A program made the position numbers and the translations under genes. From the NCBI GenBank assembly GCA_037127315.1, contig JBBBDQ010000753.1, positions 1 through 64,000 of the forward strand: DNA of 64,000 bases, read 5' to 3'. Origin of the DNA: Ascarosepion bandense. Its lineage: Eukaryota > Mollusca > Cephalopoda > Sepiida > Sepiidae. Below the pieces are notes generated by a model that was not told the origin of the DNA, searched no databases, and saw nothing but the letters and a program-made list of their open reading frames with translations. This document shows positions 50,495 to 60,734 of this stretch, in pieces (within the stretch, counting starts at the first letter, position 1; the number at the start of each line of letters is the position of its first letter).

Positions 50495-50790
50495 ACTAAA
50501 GAAGAGTTGGATCTTGAAATAAGAGGTCCGAGTTCGAATTACAGTCGTATTCGTTTCATTCACTTACGCACAAATACCTTTGGGAAACGTATTAAGCCAT
50601 CTTTTCTTCCTCCAGCTATGAGATGCGTAGCGGGAAAGATTGGGTCTGATAGCCTTGGTTGGCCACCAGTCTACCGCAAAATGTAATGGTAACCTTCTGC
50701 AGAAAAATCTAGTCAGTCATATCTCTAAAGAGTAATGATCACCCAAGCTTGTATCACGTATGGCAATCAATTAACTGAGTGACTGTCAAT
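50495..50790 (+). mobile_element. SINE-S1, nearly full copy
   Basis: Decayed head (GAAGAGTTGGATCTTGAAAT), GAGTTCGAATTACAG, CATTCACTTACGCACAAATA, CTATGAGATGCGTAGCGGGA, GGCCACCAGTCTACCGCAAA, palindrome remnant near 50727 and the end CGTATGGCAATCAATTAACT. Confidence 0.75.
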
Positions 50791-50944
50791 ATTGTCAGGG
50801 ATGATTTTAAATTAAATGCAACCGTCATGTCTATTCTTACTGTTACTTTTCTCACAATCTCTATCTTTTGTTTTCTTTGCTATCCCGGTGTGTTTATTGT
50901 TCTATCTTTTTACTGATGTCTTCTAATTCACTTTCATTTTCGAT

Positions 50945-51110
50945 AAAGTATACCCTGCGTTCACTTAAGCTCTGGTACCCTTGGAAAATGTCTTAATCTG
51001 TCCCTTCCCTCCAGTTATGGGTTAAATAACAAGGGTAGGACTTTATCGCCTATGTGACATTACAGTGACATTATCCCTTTTATCGGGGTGAAATGCAGAA
51101 ATATAATTGG
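50945..51110 (+). mobile_element. Body of the 5S-tRNA SINE, head missing
   Basis: TATACCCTGCGTTCACTTAA, GCTCTGGTACCC, TTGGAAAATGTCTTAATCTG and AGTTATGGGTTAAATAACAA then GGGTAGGAC match the minus-strand body at 52003-52120 almost base for base. The 5S and tRNA parts are absent. Confidence 0.75.
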
Positions 51111-51437
51111 TTGGTTGTTTCGTTTTTGTGGCAAATCAAAAATGTACAAGGCCTAAGAGCCAGTTGATGTAGGGGCTTATAAAGTATCAGGTAGGAGTCA
51201 CATTTTATGAGAATATGTCGGGTTGATAACAGTTAAACCAGGACTTGAATAGGTTAAGATTATATCTATCTTGGAAGCATCCTCTTGGGAGGCTTGTTAC
51301 CGAATTTGACCGGAAATAGAACAAGACCATCGTTAAAGATGCTGGAAATAAAAAAAAACATGATATTATTAGTGGAATGCTGAATGGATGACCATCGGCA
51401 AAAAGAGGAGCCCAAAATGTCAATTAAAGGTTGGGAA

Positions 51438-51672
51438 TACTAAAATGAAGTCGTAGTATATTTAGTAAGTCCACGTCAGAAGCTGACAGGTGCTTTGTAA
51501 TAATCATTTTGCTGCGGGGAGCCCAGAGCTACTATGAACTACTGACACCGTATTCTCCGTGAAACCTCCGTATTTTCTGGTATCTTCGTTATCTGTCGGT
51601 CTCTGACTATGGCAAGAGTGTATGTATACTTTAGACAAGTCTACGCTCCTGAAAAAGGGAAGACCCGCAACT
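51438..51672 (-). mobile_element. Truncated LTR related to 10853-11252
   Basis: TTTAGTAAGTCCACGTCAGA, AGCTGACAGGTGCT, GAACTACTGACACCGT, TATGTATACTTTAGACAAGT, then GAAAAAGGGAAGACCCGCAA follow the solo LTR in order. The left end is missing and the right terminal CCACAACA has decayed. Confidence 0.65.
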
Positions 51673-51674
51673 GG

Positions 51675-51835
51675 ACGAAAAGTGCGACACTGAGATCGGA
51701 AGGCGAATTGGTATGGCCAAAATGCATTTCAAAAGCTGAGTAGAGTATTGAGTGACAGGAAAAATTCGTTGGAAACAAAGAAAAGAATACTGGACTGTTA
51801 CGTGATGTCTGTCGGTTGTTTTGTTTTTATGGCAT
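51675..51835 (+). pseudogene. RTE-like LINE fragment
   Basis: AAGTGCGACACTGAGATCGG, AGGCGAATTGGTATGGCC, TTGGAAACAAAGAAAAGAAT and CTGGACTGTTACGTGATGTC encode CDTEIGRRIGMAK and LDCYVMSV, the segment before the MWxYRRML motif. 51836-52000 holds no recognisable element. Confidence 0.6.
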
Positions 51836-52002
51836 ATCAACCTCGGCGGGTCATTTATTGCCAACTAAATTTTTATTTATATATTGCTGGTAAAACTTTT
51901 CTTTCAAACAATTTATTGTTATTGTTTTTTATATAATTTTTTTGTGTCTAGTAATACTTTTTTCTTTTCGAGTATCAAGATTCATTGGGATTTGTTTTTA
52001 AG

Positions 52003-52309
52003 GGCAGGGTCCCGAAGTCCTACCCTTGTTATTTAACCCATAACTGGAGGGAAGGGACAAATTAAGACATTTTCCAAGGGTACCAGAGCTTAAGTGAACG
52101 CAGGGTATACAACTGGAATTCGAACTCGAACTTACCGATTTCTCTTTCCGAGCCGATATCCACTGCACCACGACGCACATCCGTCACTAAACGCTTACAG
52201 CGCCTGGTATTCCTAAGCGGTCACCCATCTAAGTACTGACCAGGCTCAACGTTGCTTAACTTCGGTGATCGAGCGAGAATCGGTGTATTCAACGTGATAG
52301 GCTGTAAGC
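52003..52309 (-). mobile_element. 5S-tRNA composite SINE
   Basis: Minus strand, in order: 5S rRNA-like sequence (52309-52193), a short linker, a SINE-S1-type tRNA-like head GTGCGTCGTGGTGCAGTGGA (52177-52158) with B box GAGTTCGAATTCC, and a body TGTATACCCTGCGTTCACTT to GTTATGGGTTAAATAACAAG, ending GGGTAGGACTTCGGGACC near 52003. Two pol III promoters would thus lie in series. The copy at 61565-61850 has the same 5S-to-tRNA junction, so this is a propagating unit and not a chance neighbour. Confidence 0.75.
52193..52309 (-). rRNA. 5S rRNA-like gene, head of a SINE
   Basis: 117 bp on the minus strand with terminal pairing (GCTTACAGC at 52309-52301 against GCTGTAAGC at 52201-52193). It keeps the internal control region: box A-like GAAGTTAAGCAAC (52263-52251) and box C-like GGTCAGTACTTAGATGGGTG (52241-52222) then ACCGC. 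AGAATACC-type ending appears as GGAATACCAGGCGCTG. It differs from animal 5S at a number of sites, so it is more likely a SINE head than an rRNA gene in use, though it could still bind TFIIIA. Confidence 0.65.
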
Positions 52310-52439
52310 CTGCAGAAATATAACTGCCTTTTCACTTAAATGTTAAAATAGTTCTATTATTTATTCGTTACATGAATTATATAAAGATAGCTGCTATCTA
52401 TTAACAACCACAGACAATCGCTCCTACACCCCCATTAGC

Positions 52440-53060
52440 ATGGATCAGGCTAGTCTCCCTGTCATATCTGGTCGGGTGCCTCTGCTATCCACCTAGGGTT
52501 CTTGACAAAATCCAGCAGAGAATCTGTGATGTGATCTATCCCAACCTGGCAGCTCAGATACAGTCACTTTCTCACCGGCGCAATGTGGCGTCTCTGTGTC
52601 TCTTCACCAAGTACTTTCACAGCTTCTGCTCCGATGAGCTCAGTTCTCTGGTACCCCCTATGCATGAATAGGCTCGAGATTAGCAACTAAGATTAACAAC
52701 TAGGTCCCACCCTTTACTGTGAAACCAATAAAATGTATACACAAATTCTACTCCAGTAGCTTTTTTCCTCGCACATCCTCACTGTGAAATTTCTTTCCGT
52801 TTACTTGCTTCTCCGACAGCTACAATCTCCAGGAGTTTAAGTGCAAAGTCAATTGTCATCGCCTATCTTGCTAACTTGCATCCTCTCTCTCATGCTCATT
52901 TTTAAGCCCACTCCACTCTTATCAGTATTCTCATCCTTCTCTTACTCACTTCCTGACACCCCCTATAACCTGTCACTCTTTCTCATAACTTTCCTTTTAT
53001 GTAACCCTCTGCGCACCAGTGGCAGTAGACTGCCTTGCTTGGTGATATGATTATAAACAA
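52440..53060 (+). mobile_element. LINE-A 3' fragment
   Basis: CATGGATCAGGCTAGTCTCC (SMDQASL), then a jump to CATATCTGGTCGGGTGCC, ASLCLFTKYFHSFCSDEL near 52590-52645, KCKVNCH near 52840 and ATGTAACCCTCTGCGCACCA (52999-53018), ending CTTGGTGATATGATTATAAA. Deletions remove the segment between the two first blocks. Confidence 0.8.
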
Positions 53061-53079
53061 AAATGTTATAAATATTAAA

Positions 53080-53400
53080 TAGCAAGATAAGGTCTCGGTA
53101 ACAGAAGTGCTCAAAAGAGCATTCAGTCACTATATCCCATCCTGCAGTCTCGGGATCTCAGGCGGCTTGAGAACGTTGTTTCAGAATTCCAAAATAGATA
53201 CTGTATAGGGAAGTGTTTGAAGGTACAGGTAACACTGGACGAACCAAAGATCAGTGTAAAACGACTATGTTGGAATGTTCTATCAGTGTTTCAAACTGGG
53301 GTGCGGTTGCCCGAGATTGAGTACGAGGAGCTGCAATTTTCGCGGAATCAAAGAGCTATGAAGAGGATAGATTCCATCGCGTCACAGAGACTAGACGAAG
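53080..53400 (+). other. Unassigned segment with a short frame
   Basis: A 65-codon frame (53217-53414, MKVQVTLDEPKISVKRLCWN...) runs into a SINE-S1. It has no motif I recognise and no relative in the window. Base composition is less AT-rich than around it, so it may be an old exon or element piece; I cannot say which. Confidence 0.25.
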
Positions 53401-53625
53401 ACACGGCGGATTAGTGGATAGAGCTGGGTTCGAATTCTTATTGAATTCATTACATTCACTTACATGCTAATACGACTGTGAAAGGTATGAATCTATTTCT
53501 TCTACCCCCCAGCTATGGGTAAAAAGCAAGTCAAACTTTGTTCTATAGTCTTAGTTGGCAACTAGTTTGCCGCAGTCGGAATTGGCAAATTACTGTGAGA
53601 AAATCAGTTATTCACCTTATGACTG
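53400..53625 (+). mobile_element. SINE-S1, diverged
   Basis: GGCGGATTAGTGGATAGAGC, GGTTCGAATTCTTATTGAAT, CATTCACTTACATGCTAATA, CAGCTATGGGTAAAAAGCAA and GGCAACTAGTTTGCCGCAG follow the SINE-S1 order; the palindromic end is lost. 53626-54400 holds no recognisable element apart from a twofold 31-bp repeat at 54025-54085. Confidence 0.65.
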
Positions 53626-54409
53626 GGAAGAAGTCTTAAGCCTTGGTCTGCCATCTTCATTAAGGTGGTGTCTCGTTTATAAAAACACCCGGATGTAAAG
53701 CCGGCAATGCAGATCTGTATCAGCCATTGAAGAAGACCATAACATCCACTCACAGCACCAGTATTTAAATACAGCGTCACTTGACCGTGTTGTGCAGAAT
53801 GGGATTGTCAATGGATTTCCGACCAACCAAACTCGGTCGAATGATGATGACAAGGAGACAAAGACGTACATATACTATCGTAGATGACTTCACAGTATTC
53901 TACTACCGTAGTAGTCGTCAAATCCGTCTCGATTGTACATTGGTTGTTTTAGCCATGAACGACTTTGTGTTTTGAAATAACTTATTTACCTCAGACGACT
54001 GTCGCCATCGACGAAAAAGGTCAGAAGAATAAATTTATTACATAAAGATTTCTAACAAAATGTTATTACATAAAGATTTATAAAAAAATGTTATATTCAC
54101 GTCGCCAGTGAAAATGTTTTCTGTGGTTGTCATTAATTTCGGGTGCAAAAGTTCATTTCTTGCAGCCAAATTGTGTTTCAATTTTTTTTTTTTTTGTTTA
54201 CCGAATGATATAGGATTCAAATCTGGATCAGAAACCGACACAATGGTAAATACATGATATTTTGTGAAAATCATTGATGCCGACACGTTTTCCAATCAAA
54301 ATAAATAAAATCTATGTTCTGAAGACGTTGTATGATACAGAAAACATATAAGTAATATCTTCTTTTATCACTGCTCTGTGAGTATCAGATTCTCCTAGTC
54401 CTCCTTCCT

Positions 54410-55615
54410 CATTCTTCTTCTTCTATGTTCCCTATCCTTTCAGGACGTATGCGATCGTGGTCTTCCACGTCTCCCTATCATTAGTGGCTCTTAGCACGCT
54501 TTCTCTGTAACATCTCTCAACCCTTGTTCCATCATCCACCTGATTAGGTCTTTCAAATATGTTATCCGCTGCCTTCCTCTATCTCTTTTTTCCTCTATCT
54601 GGCCTGTTAGTATCAGGTTCTCCAAGCCCTCTTTCCTCGTTGCATGTCCCAGGAACTTCAGTTGTCTCTTCCTGATGCTCAATATTAATTTCCTTTTCGT
54701 TTCCATTCTTTACAACACCTCATCATGCTCAGTCAATGATATCCGTAGCATCCTTCTGTAGAACCAAATTTCAGCTGCTTCAAGTTTTTCCATCATCTTC
54801 GACGATATTGTCCATCATTCACTGCCATATTGAAGAACTGACATCACATAGCAATCTAGCACTGTCATCACTGTGAAAGTTTTCTGTGTCTTACTACTTT
54901 GCTCAACTTCTGGAACGCGTCCTTCGCCATGCCAATTCGCCTTTGGATCTCTGTGTCGCACTGTCTTCTGTTCGAACACTTCCCAGGTATTTAAATCTTT
55001 GTACCTGCTTGATTTTAGTACCATTTACCTGTATTTGCATTTTGGGTAGCTCTTTTTGCTGATTAATATTCATTCGTTTTTCTTGCAATTTATTTTGTTA
55101 CTCTCTTCGCCTACCTTCTGTAGGAGGTCTTGCAGTTTTCTTTTCGTGTCTGTAATCAGCCCTGTATCATCTGCATATCTTATATTGTTCAAATTGTGGC
55201 CTCCGATGACAAATCCTTGCATAACATCTAGGGTTCTCAAAATATTACCCCTGTACAAGTTGAACAGATCCGCTTAAAAGACACATCCTTGTCTTACGCT
55301 CTTTTCTATCTTTGTATATCTGCTGAATTTGTTACCTGTCCGTATGCAGGCACTTTGTCGCCATTAGAGATTCTTAATTACTCTAATGTCTTTCCCAAAA
55401 ATGTCGAGGCTGCTGAGCATCTCCATAAATTATTTATGGCGTATTTTATCGAACGCCTTTGCATAACCGATAAAAATAGGTACAAGTCCTTCATTTGTAT
55501 TGATCTTTCGGAGAGCATCCTAATCATATGGCGTTCCTTGTTGCGGTGTTTTTGACGAATCCGCACTGTTCTTCTCCTTTATCAGATCCAGTGGGTGTTT
55601 ATGAATCTCTCAGTA
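54410..55615 (-). pseudogene. RTE-like LINE, RT palm to C-terminus
   Basis: The most informative RTE-like copy. Minus-strand pieces from 5' to 3': AFDKIRHxEL-like region near 55490-55440 (motif A side), GKTLE and IxNLYxxQ-like stretch, then VMQGFVIGGHNLNNIRYADD at about 55230-55171 with TGLITDTKRKLQDLLQKVGE (motif C, catalytic Asp pair), MQIQVNGTKIKQVQRFKYLG near 55040-54980, LDCYVMSVLQYGSE near 54860-54815, METKRKLILSIRKRQLKFLG (54706-54647) and GRQRITYLKDLIRWMMEQGL. The 3' end is TCCTGAAAGGATAGGGAACA then TAGAAGAAGAA. Frames change several times. Confidence 0.8.
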
Positions 55616-55639
55616 TATTATTTTTTTTTTAATTCTCTA

Positions 55640-56110
55640 CTGCGATAGGAAGACAGGTATCATGTAACAGTTCAGTATTCTTTCCTTATTTCCAACAAAA
55701 TTTTCCTGTCTCTTAATACTCTGCTTGCCTTTTGGAATGCACCTTTGGCCATCGCAATACGCCTTCAGATCTCACTGTCCCACTTTCCATCCTCTGCCAG
55801 AACAGTTCCCAGATATTTAAATTTCTGTACATGCTAGATTCTAGTATCATCGAACCGTAGTTACCATTTTGGTTTCCTCTTTTTGCACATGAGCAGGTAT
55901 CAAGTTTTACGTTTACGTTTAGTCCTTTCTTCTCACTTTCTTTCTCTCATTCTGTCGGAGGTTTTGTAGTTTCTTTTCCGTTTGTGCTTTAAGCAGTCCG
56001 TCATTTTCATATCTTATATTTTCAAGATCGTTAAGATTCTACTAAGTTTGTTTCTGGCAGTAATGTTTGAGGTTCGAGTTCATATAAAACCAGAATTATT
56101 ATTGTTATTG
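55640..56110 (-). pseudogene. RTE-like LINE, second partial copy
   Basis: Reversed: TATCATGTAACAGTTCAGTA, CTTTTGGAATGCACCTTTGG, CCACTTTCCATCCTCTGCC, TCCCAGATATTTAAATTTCT and GGAGGTTTTGTAGTTTC repeat the thumb and linker region (ARR...LGxxxxxDG) of the copy before it. It is separated from that copy only by an 18-T stretch, so these are two insertions or a duplication. Confidence 0.65.
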
Positions 56111-56251
56111 GCAAGCACAATCTTAAAAATATGTAGATGATATAATGTTGATAACAGACACAAAACGGAAACTACAGAATCTCGGGTAGAATGTATTAAA
56201 GAAAATTGAAATGAAGAAAATAATAGTTGTCTGGAAAAGGAATAAAACCTT

Positions 56252-56890
56252 TTTTTTCATCATTTCACCCCAAGCAAGGCGGTACTGCCACTGATGTGCA
56301 GGGGGCTACATAGGAGAGTTAAAGTTTTAGACAGGAGGAGAGTGAAGACAAAGACGAACTAGGTGCAGGGGGTGAAAGAGAAAGAGCAAGAGAAGGGTGT
56401 GAACACAGGAGTGAAGAGAGTTGCGAAGGTACAGAGGAAGGAAAAGAGCAAGATACACGGGATGATGTAGAAAGGGCTGGAGTTAAGTGGATAAGATGTG
56501 GGAATTGACATTGCGTTTAAATTCCTGGAGTTTGCAGCCGTCAGAAAAGCAAGTATATGGAAGGGAGTTCCACAGGCGGGAAGCGCGAGAAAAAAATTTG
56601 CTGGAGTAGAATTGTCGCCTGCATTTTTTTTATCTAACTGCAGAAGGGTGAGACCTTGTTGCCAGTCTGGTTGCCCGAGTAAATTCTTGTGGAGGGGGCA
56701 CCAGTGACTTAAGTTCGTAAGAGCGGAAGCCATGAAAATATTAATAGAAGAGACAGAGAGAACCTACATCCCGCCGATGAGAAAGTGGCAGGAGTCGAGC
56801 TGCCAGGTCGGGGCCTATCACATTAGAGTTTCTTCTTTGGAGTTCGTCGTGAACACTGAGACGAACAACAGGGGCGTCTGACCAGATTTG
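56252..56890 (-). mobile_element. LINE-A 3' half
   Basis: Reversed: TTTTTTCATCATTTCACCCC at 56252, GTGCAGGGGGCTACATAGG (56296-56314), KAGVPQAGSARK-side sequence at 56560-56590 (antisense of FSRASRLWNSLP), AGCTGCCAGGTCGGGGCCTA near 56800, and the WSxAPVV segment near 56880. A short frame with ASALTNLSHWCPLHKNL is a shifted reading of the family's C-terminal region. Confidence 0.8.
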
Positions 56891-56984
56891 ATGAAAACTA
56901 TGAATTGGAAACACCAAAATCATGTAGGAAAAAATTAATATCTAACGATTTTAATAGAAGATAGAACATTTAACAGTTAAATTC

Positions 56985-57270
56985 GAATGCGAGTTGGAAT
57001 ATTGAATGATGTCTAACAAAAGCTAAGCAAAGTACAAGGAAACAAGAAAATTCATTAGAAACAAAGAAGACAATGCAGAATTATATAATATTGGTCCTCC
57101 TATTTGTAGTTTCAATTCCGTGTCATCTTTATCTTTTATATTCTTATGATTGTGGCCGCCGTAAATTTATCCTGGCAAGTTTTCTAGTTCTCACAGAATT
57201 GATTTTTTCTATATTTTGAATAAATCCGGCGAGAAGACACATCCTTGTCTTACAAACCATTCTACTTTCT
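56985..57270. pseudogene. RTE-like LINE scraps in two orientations
   Basis: 56985-57085 plus: GCGAGTTGGAATATTGAATG, AATTCATTAGAAACAAAGAA. 57090-57262 minus: TCCTATTTGTAGTTTCAATT, GGCCGCCGTAAATTTATCC, AGAAGACACATCCTTGTCTT. They meet at about 57088. 57271-57630 has no recognisable content. Confidence 0.5.
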
Positions 57271-57639
57271 TATTTATTTATTTGGTTATTACGATAATAA
57301 AAATTATTAATGCTGTTCTGGGCACTTAGATTTACGAAGCACTGACGTTTTCAATTTCTCCCTTGTTCCTTAAACAAAATTAATCTCAAAGTTACAGTTC
57401 CAAATGTTTTACTATATGGCAAGTTTCGTAATTCAAATATAGCATGTTCGTTACACTTTTTTGTAAACGAAAAGATGTTTATTCGTAAAAGTTAGTAGGA
57501 AGATGGGATTTCTTAAATCAGGAGCCATCTAATGAAATAAATAATATAGGATGTCCGATAATGATGCGACTCTTTTTAAATCCAAATGTCTAGGATTATA
57601 AAAATGATATAGAATAACAAATCTCATCAGAATCAATCT

Positions 57640-57862
57640 TGCACTTTGTAAATATACCATTCCCCCGTACATTGAATACTACTGACATATCTGGTTGGGT
57701 GCTCCTGCTAATCAAGAGGGATCTACTATTTAACCGGTCCTGACTTGGCATCTCGACTTCAGTCACTGCCGTGACGTGACTTCCCTCTGCCTTTTCTACA
57801 AATATTTTCATAGCAACTGCTCTGACGAGCTTTTTTCCCTGGTGCCGCACATGAATTTAACC
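57640..57862 (+). mobile_element. LINE-A internal fragment
   Basis: ACCATTCCCCCGTACATTGA, ATACTACTGACATATCTGG, then CCTGACTTGGCATCTCGACT, CTTTTCTACAAATATTTTCA and GCTCTGACGAGC: the CxxIWSGAP to FCSDEL region of LINE-A with deletions. No tail is present. Confidence 0.6.
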
Positions 57863-58164
57863 GTAGCTACTAAATAACTAGGATTGTATATTAAACATGC
57901 ATAACTAGTTTTACTACAATTTAATCACGATTATTTACATAATTTGATATAAATTAATTTTGAAATTCTTCACATATATTTTATAGAACATCGTATATGG
58001 CAAGACAAGGTGTCCAACACTGAGGTCCTGTCTCACGCAAGTTTGCATACCTGTTATGGTGAACTCACCTGCCTAGGGATAGTGGACTCTCCTTCCTAAT
58101 ATAAGTAACAAGGTAGCGAGTAGTCAGCAAGAAAATACGAGTCAGCGACCTGGCAAGTTACTCT

Positions 58165-58770
58165 GCGTTACTACGTGATAATACAAAGTTTCGCACCAGT
58201 ACGTCGGACCGACATTTGTACTTACATTCAATGCACAATCTTCTATGTTCTACTCCACAACACTACCATGGTCACACTCTTTAAACAGCGCAGACTCCGC
58301 TGGCTAGGCTATGTCCACTGCATGCCAGATGGTCGCATTTCAAAAGACCTCCTTTATAGAGGGTTGACCTCTTGAAGAAGACCCACTGGGCAGTTACAGC
58401 TGTGGTATTCTGACATCATAAAACGCGATATGAAAGCTGTGGGCATCAACACGGAGTCAGGGGAGAGCGTAGCAGTCAACTAGTTCAAATGGAGAGGAAA
58501 CATGGCCCAACAACTCAAATCAAGAGAAGAGCAGCTGACACATGTCGCCATGAAGAGGCGGGTTCGCAGAAAGCAAAATGACAGCTCCGACAGACCAGAA
58601 AATAAAAACATTAATGCTACCTCTGCAACAAAAAACTGTCACTCCCATATCGGTTTCTACAATCACAGACGCCAATGCTCCAGCCAAGCAGACAACTAGG
58701 ATGCTACCCATGATCAGTCCTGACCGACGGAGGTCTACTACTATATTGTCAAATTATGCTAGAGTTTAAT
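58165..58770 (+). pseudogene. C-terminal part of another LINE with a zinc finger
   Basis: Frame pieces: VTLFKQRRLRWLGYVHCMPD then GRISKDLLYRGL (58268-58373), a stop, then WYSDIIKRDMKAVGINTESG (58400-58460), WRGNMAQQLKSREEQLTHVA (58490-58550) and near 58630-58685 NCHSHIGFYNHRRQCSS, which fits the C-terminal half of a C2H2-type finger. The RRLRWLGHV and DIIKRDMKA motifs are common in LINE ORF2 C-termini. A reversed piece of the same region lies at 63835-64000. The 57863-58164 stretch is unassigned. Confidence 0.65.
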
Positions 58771-58879
58771 GTTAAATTTTAAAGCATTGACGAAAATGCT
58801 CCTTTGACTACGTATATTTAAGCGTGCAACTAGATTGGAATCTAGAACCTTCCAGTTTACAGTTGAAATAGCCAGTGTA

Positions 58880-59035
58880 CTTCTACTTAAATAGCTTCTT
58901 TTATCGCACTTTCTGCTTGTGGAACTCCCTTCTACCCCCTTGAATCCCGTTCATCTTTTATCATTTCCTCAATTATACCCTGTCTTTTCTCTCACTTTCA
59001 GTCCTTGTAAATCCCTGTGTAGCAGTGACATTCCC
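58880..59035 (+). mobile_element. LINE-A 3' UTR fragment
   Basis: AGCTTCTTTTATCGCACTTT, CTGCTTGTGGAACTCCCTTC, CCTTGTAAATCCCTGTGTAG and CAGTGACATTCCCACC follow the LINE-A end, cut before the terminal GATTAAAA, where an RTE-like 3' end begins. Confidence 0.6.
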
Positions 59036-59037
59036 AC

Positions 59038-59572
59038 CTTCTTCTTCTTCTTCTTCTTGTACCTTATCTCTTCAGGACGTCGGCGATTATGGACTTCTGT
59101 TTACCTCTGTCGTTTGACGCTATAATATTTTTTCTTTTGGTATCTCTCCCCGCTGCGTCATCCGTTTGCCCAAGCCCATCAAATATGTCTCCCGCTGCTT
59201 TCCCCTGTCTCACTTTCCCTCTATCCGCCCTGTGTGTATCATATTCTTCAAACCCTCCTTCCTCATTACGTGTCCCAGAAATCTAATGTGTCTCTTCTGA
59301 TTTTAAGTATAAGTTTTCTTCTAGTTTTCATAATCTGCAACACCTCGTCGTTGCTCACGTATCCTCAGCATCCTTCTGTAGAACCACATTTCTGCTGCCT
59401 CGCGCCTCTTCTTCATTCTTGAAGAGCTCGTCTAACATTCGCTGCCATACAGAAGGACAGATATCACATAGCATTCCAGCGCTCTTTTTTTTGTTTCCAA
59501 TGAGGTTTTTGTCTCTCAAATCTGTAGTTAGCATTTAAAATGCGTCTTTGGCCATACTTGTGCTGAAATGAT
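59038..59572 (-). pseudogene. RTE-like LINE, 3' part
   Basis: TTCTTCTTCTTCTTCTTG tail at 59039, CTCTTCAGGACGTCGGCGAT, TTCTGTTTACCTCTGTCG, TCTTGAAGAGCTCGTCTAAC (59416-59435) and CATACAGAAGGACAGATATC. It ends near 59572 within the ARLRKMPLG-like region. No open frame. Confidence 0.65.
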
Positions 59573-59589
59573 AAAAAAATTCCTTTTTG

Positions 59590-59895
59590 AGAGAATGGAA
59601 TAAAAACCATTTTCATGCCATGTTTCTTGGACTAATGTTTTTGTTCATGTTTGAAAGTTAGAAGGATGTTTTTTTTTTCTTAATTGAAAATCATATTTTT
59701 TGAAAACAAGTAGAATTTAATCAAGACTATTTGTCGTGATATTGCGTTTTTTTAAAAAATTTCTTCAAGTACAAAAAAGAAAACCCTGAAAAACGTGACT
59801 TCTGTTGTCTTGTTCTCGTGTCCCTGTTACTCTATTCTTGTAAACTGTAATTCTTGATATGGTGTCGAAATAATTTCTGTGCAGAATTACACGAT
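59590..59895 (+). repeat. Unclassified interspersed repeat, copy 1
   Basis: CCATTTTCATGCCATG, TGTTCATGTTTGAAAGTTAG, AAAACAAGTAGAATTTAATC and GAAAAACGTGACTTCTGTTG occur in the same order at 63530-63800. About 300 bp, non-coding. 59896-60100 is AT-rich without features. Confidence 0.7.
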
Positions 59896-60104
59896 GGGAA
59901 AAACAGTGGTTTCTAAAAGAACGAGAAAATGTTTCTGCATGAAAATATTTTTAGCCGTTTTAGTTTTATTCAACAAAGTAAAAATAATGCTGTTGAATAA
60001 GTCAAAAGAATGATAGTGTAGTTCATGAAAATTTTAAAAATCTAATTAAAAAAAAAGGAAAAGTGATAAATACATGAAAAAATGTATGAAAATGGATAAT
60101 TCTG

Positions 60105-60215
60105 GAGGCACGGTGGCGTAATGAACTATTTTCCTCCAGTTGGGATTAAATAGTAAAACAGACTGGGATCTAAATCATTGGCTTGCAACCGGTCTTGGAG
60201 AAGGAAAACTCTGAA
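60105..60215 (+). mobile_element. SINE-S1 scrap
   Basis: GGCACGGTGGCGTAATGAAC, CCTCCAGTTGGGATTAAATA, AACAGACTGGGATC and GGCTTGCAACCGGTCT match the order of SINE-S1 head and body but with large gaps. Confidence 0.4.
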
Positions 60216-60511
60216 TTCATATCGGCCTGGAAAATCCGGAAGTGGGGGACTCGGAAGTATAATAACTCAGCACTATCTAGAATTATCTGGCATCTCTTCG
60301 GCCTGGTTTCTCTCTCCGGATGTCATACATTTGTGTGCCCTGCGATTGTCGGAGTAAGAAGAGAAGATTTCAGTAGCTCTGCGAGAACCATTGCAACCAT
60401 ACCAAAATGAACTCCTTCTGTTAAATAAAATTATCAAGAACTTGCAAGAGAAAGAAGAGAAATAGATAAGAGAATGTAACTGAAAAGGTTGAATAAATAG
60501 AGTTTGAAAGA

Positions 60512-60512
60512 A

Positions 60513-60576
<64 letters not shown>
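60512..60576. repeat. (GATA)n then (GA)n microsatellite
   Basis: GATA units 60514-60542 followed by GA to 60576. The ATGAACAGACTGAG spacer of the 35-kb array is absent here. Confidence 0.9.
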
Positions 60577-60579
<3 letters not shown>

Positions 60580-60734
60580 ATGAGTCGATACACGCATATC
60601 AATGAATGAAAAAGAGAAGGAAAATGACAGACATGAAGAAATATAGATTGATAAGTAAATACGAATTAATGATTATATATGGTGAACTGGATTGCCTGAC
60701 GGATATGAATAAACGAAGATGAATCAATATCTGC

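Noticed and set aside
53217..53414. 65-codon frame as a possible host exon
   Set aside because: No motif, no clear splice-site context, and it reads into a SINE. Reported only as unassigned.
58502..58769. Overlapping frames on both strands at 58.5-58.8 kb as separate small genes
   Set aside because: Only the plus-strand reading matches a LINE C-terminus; the others are shadows, and the copy at 63835-64000 shows it is repetitive.
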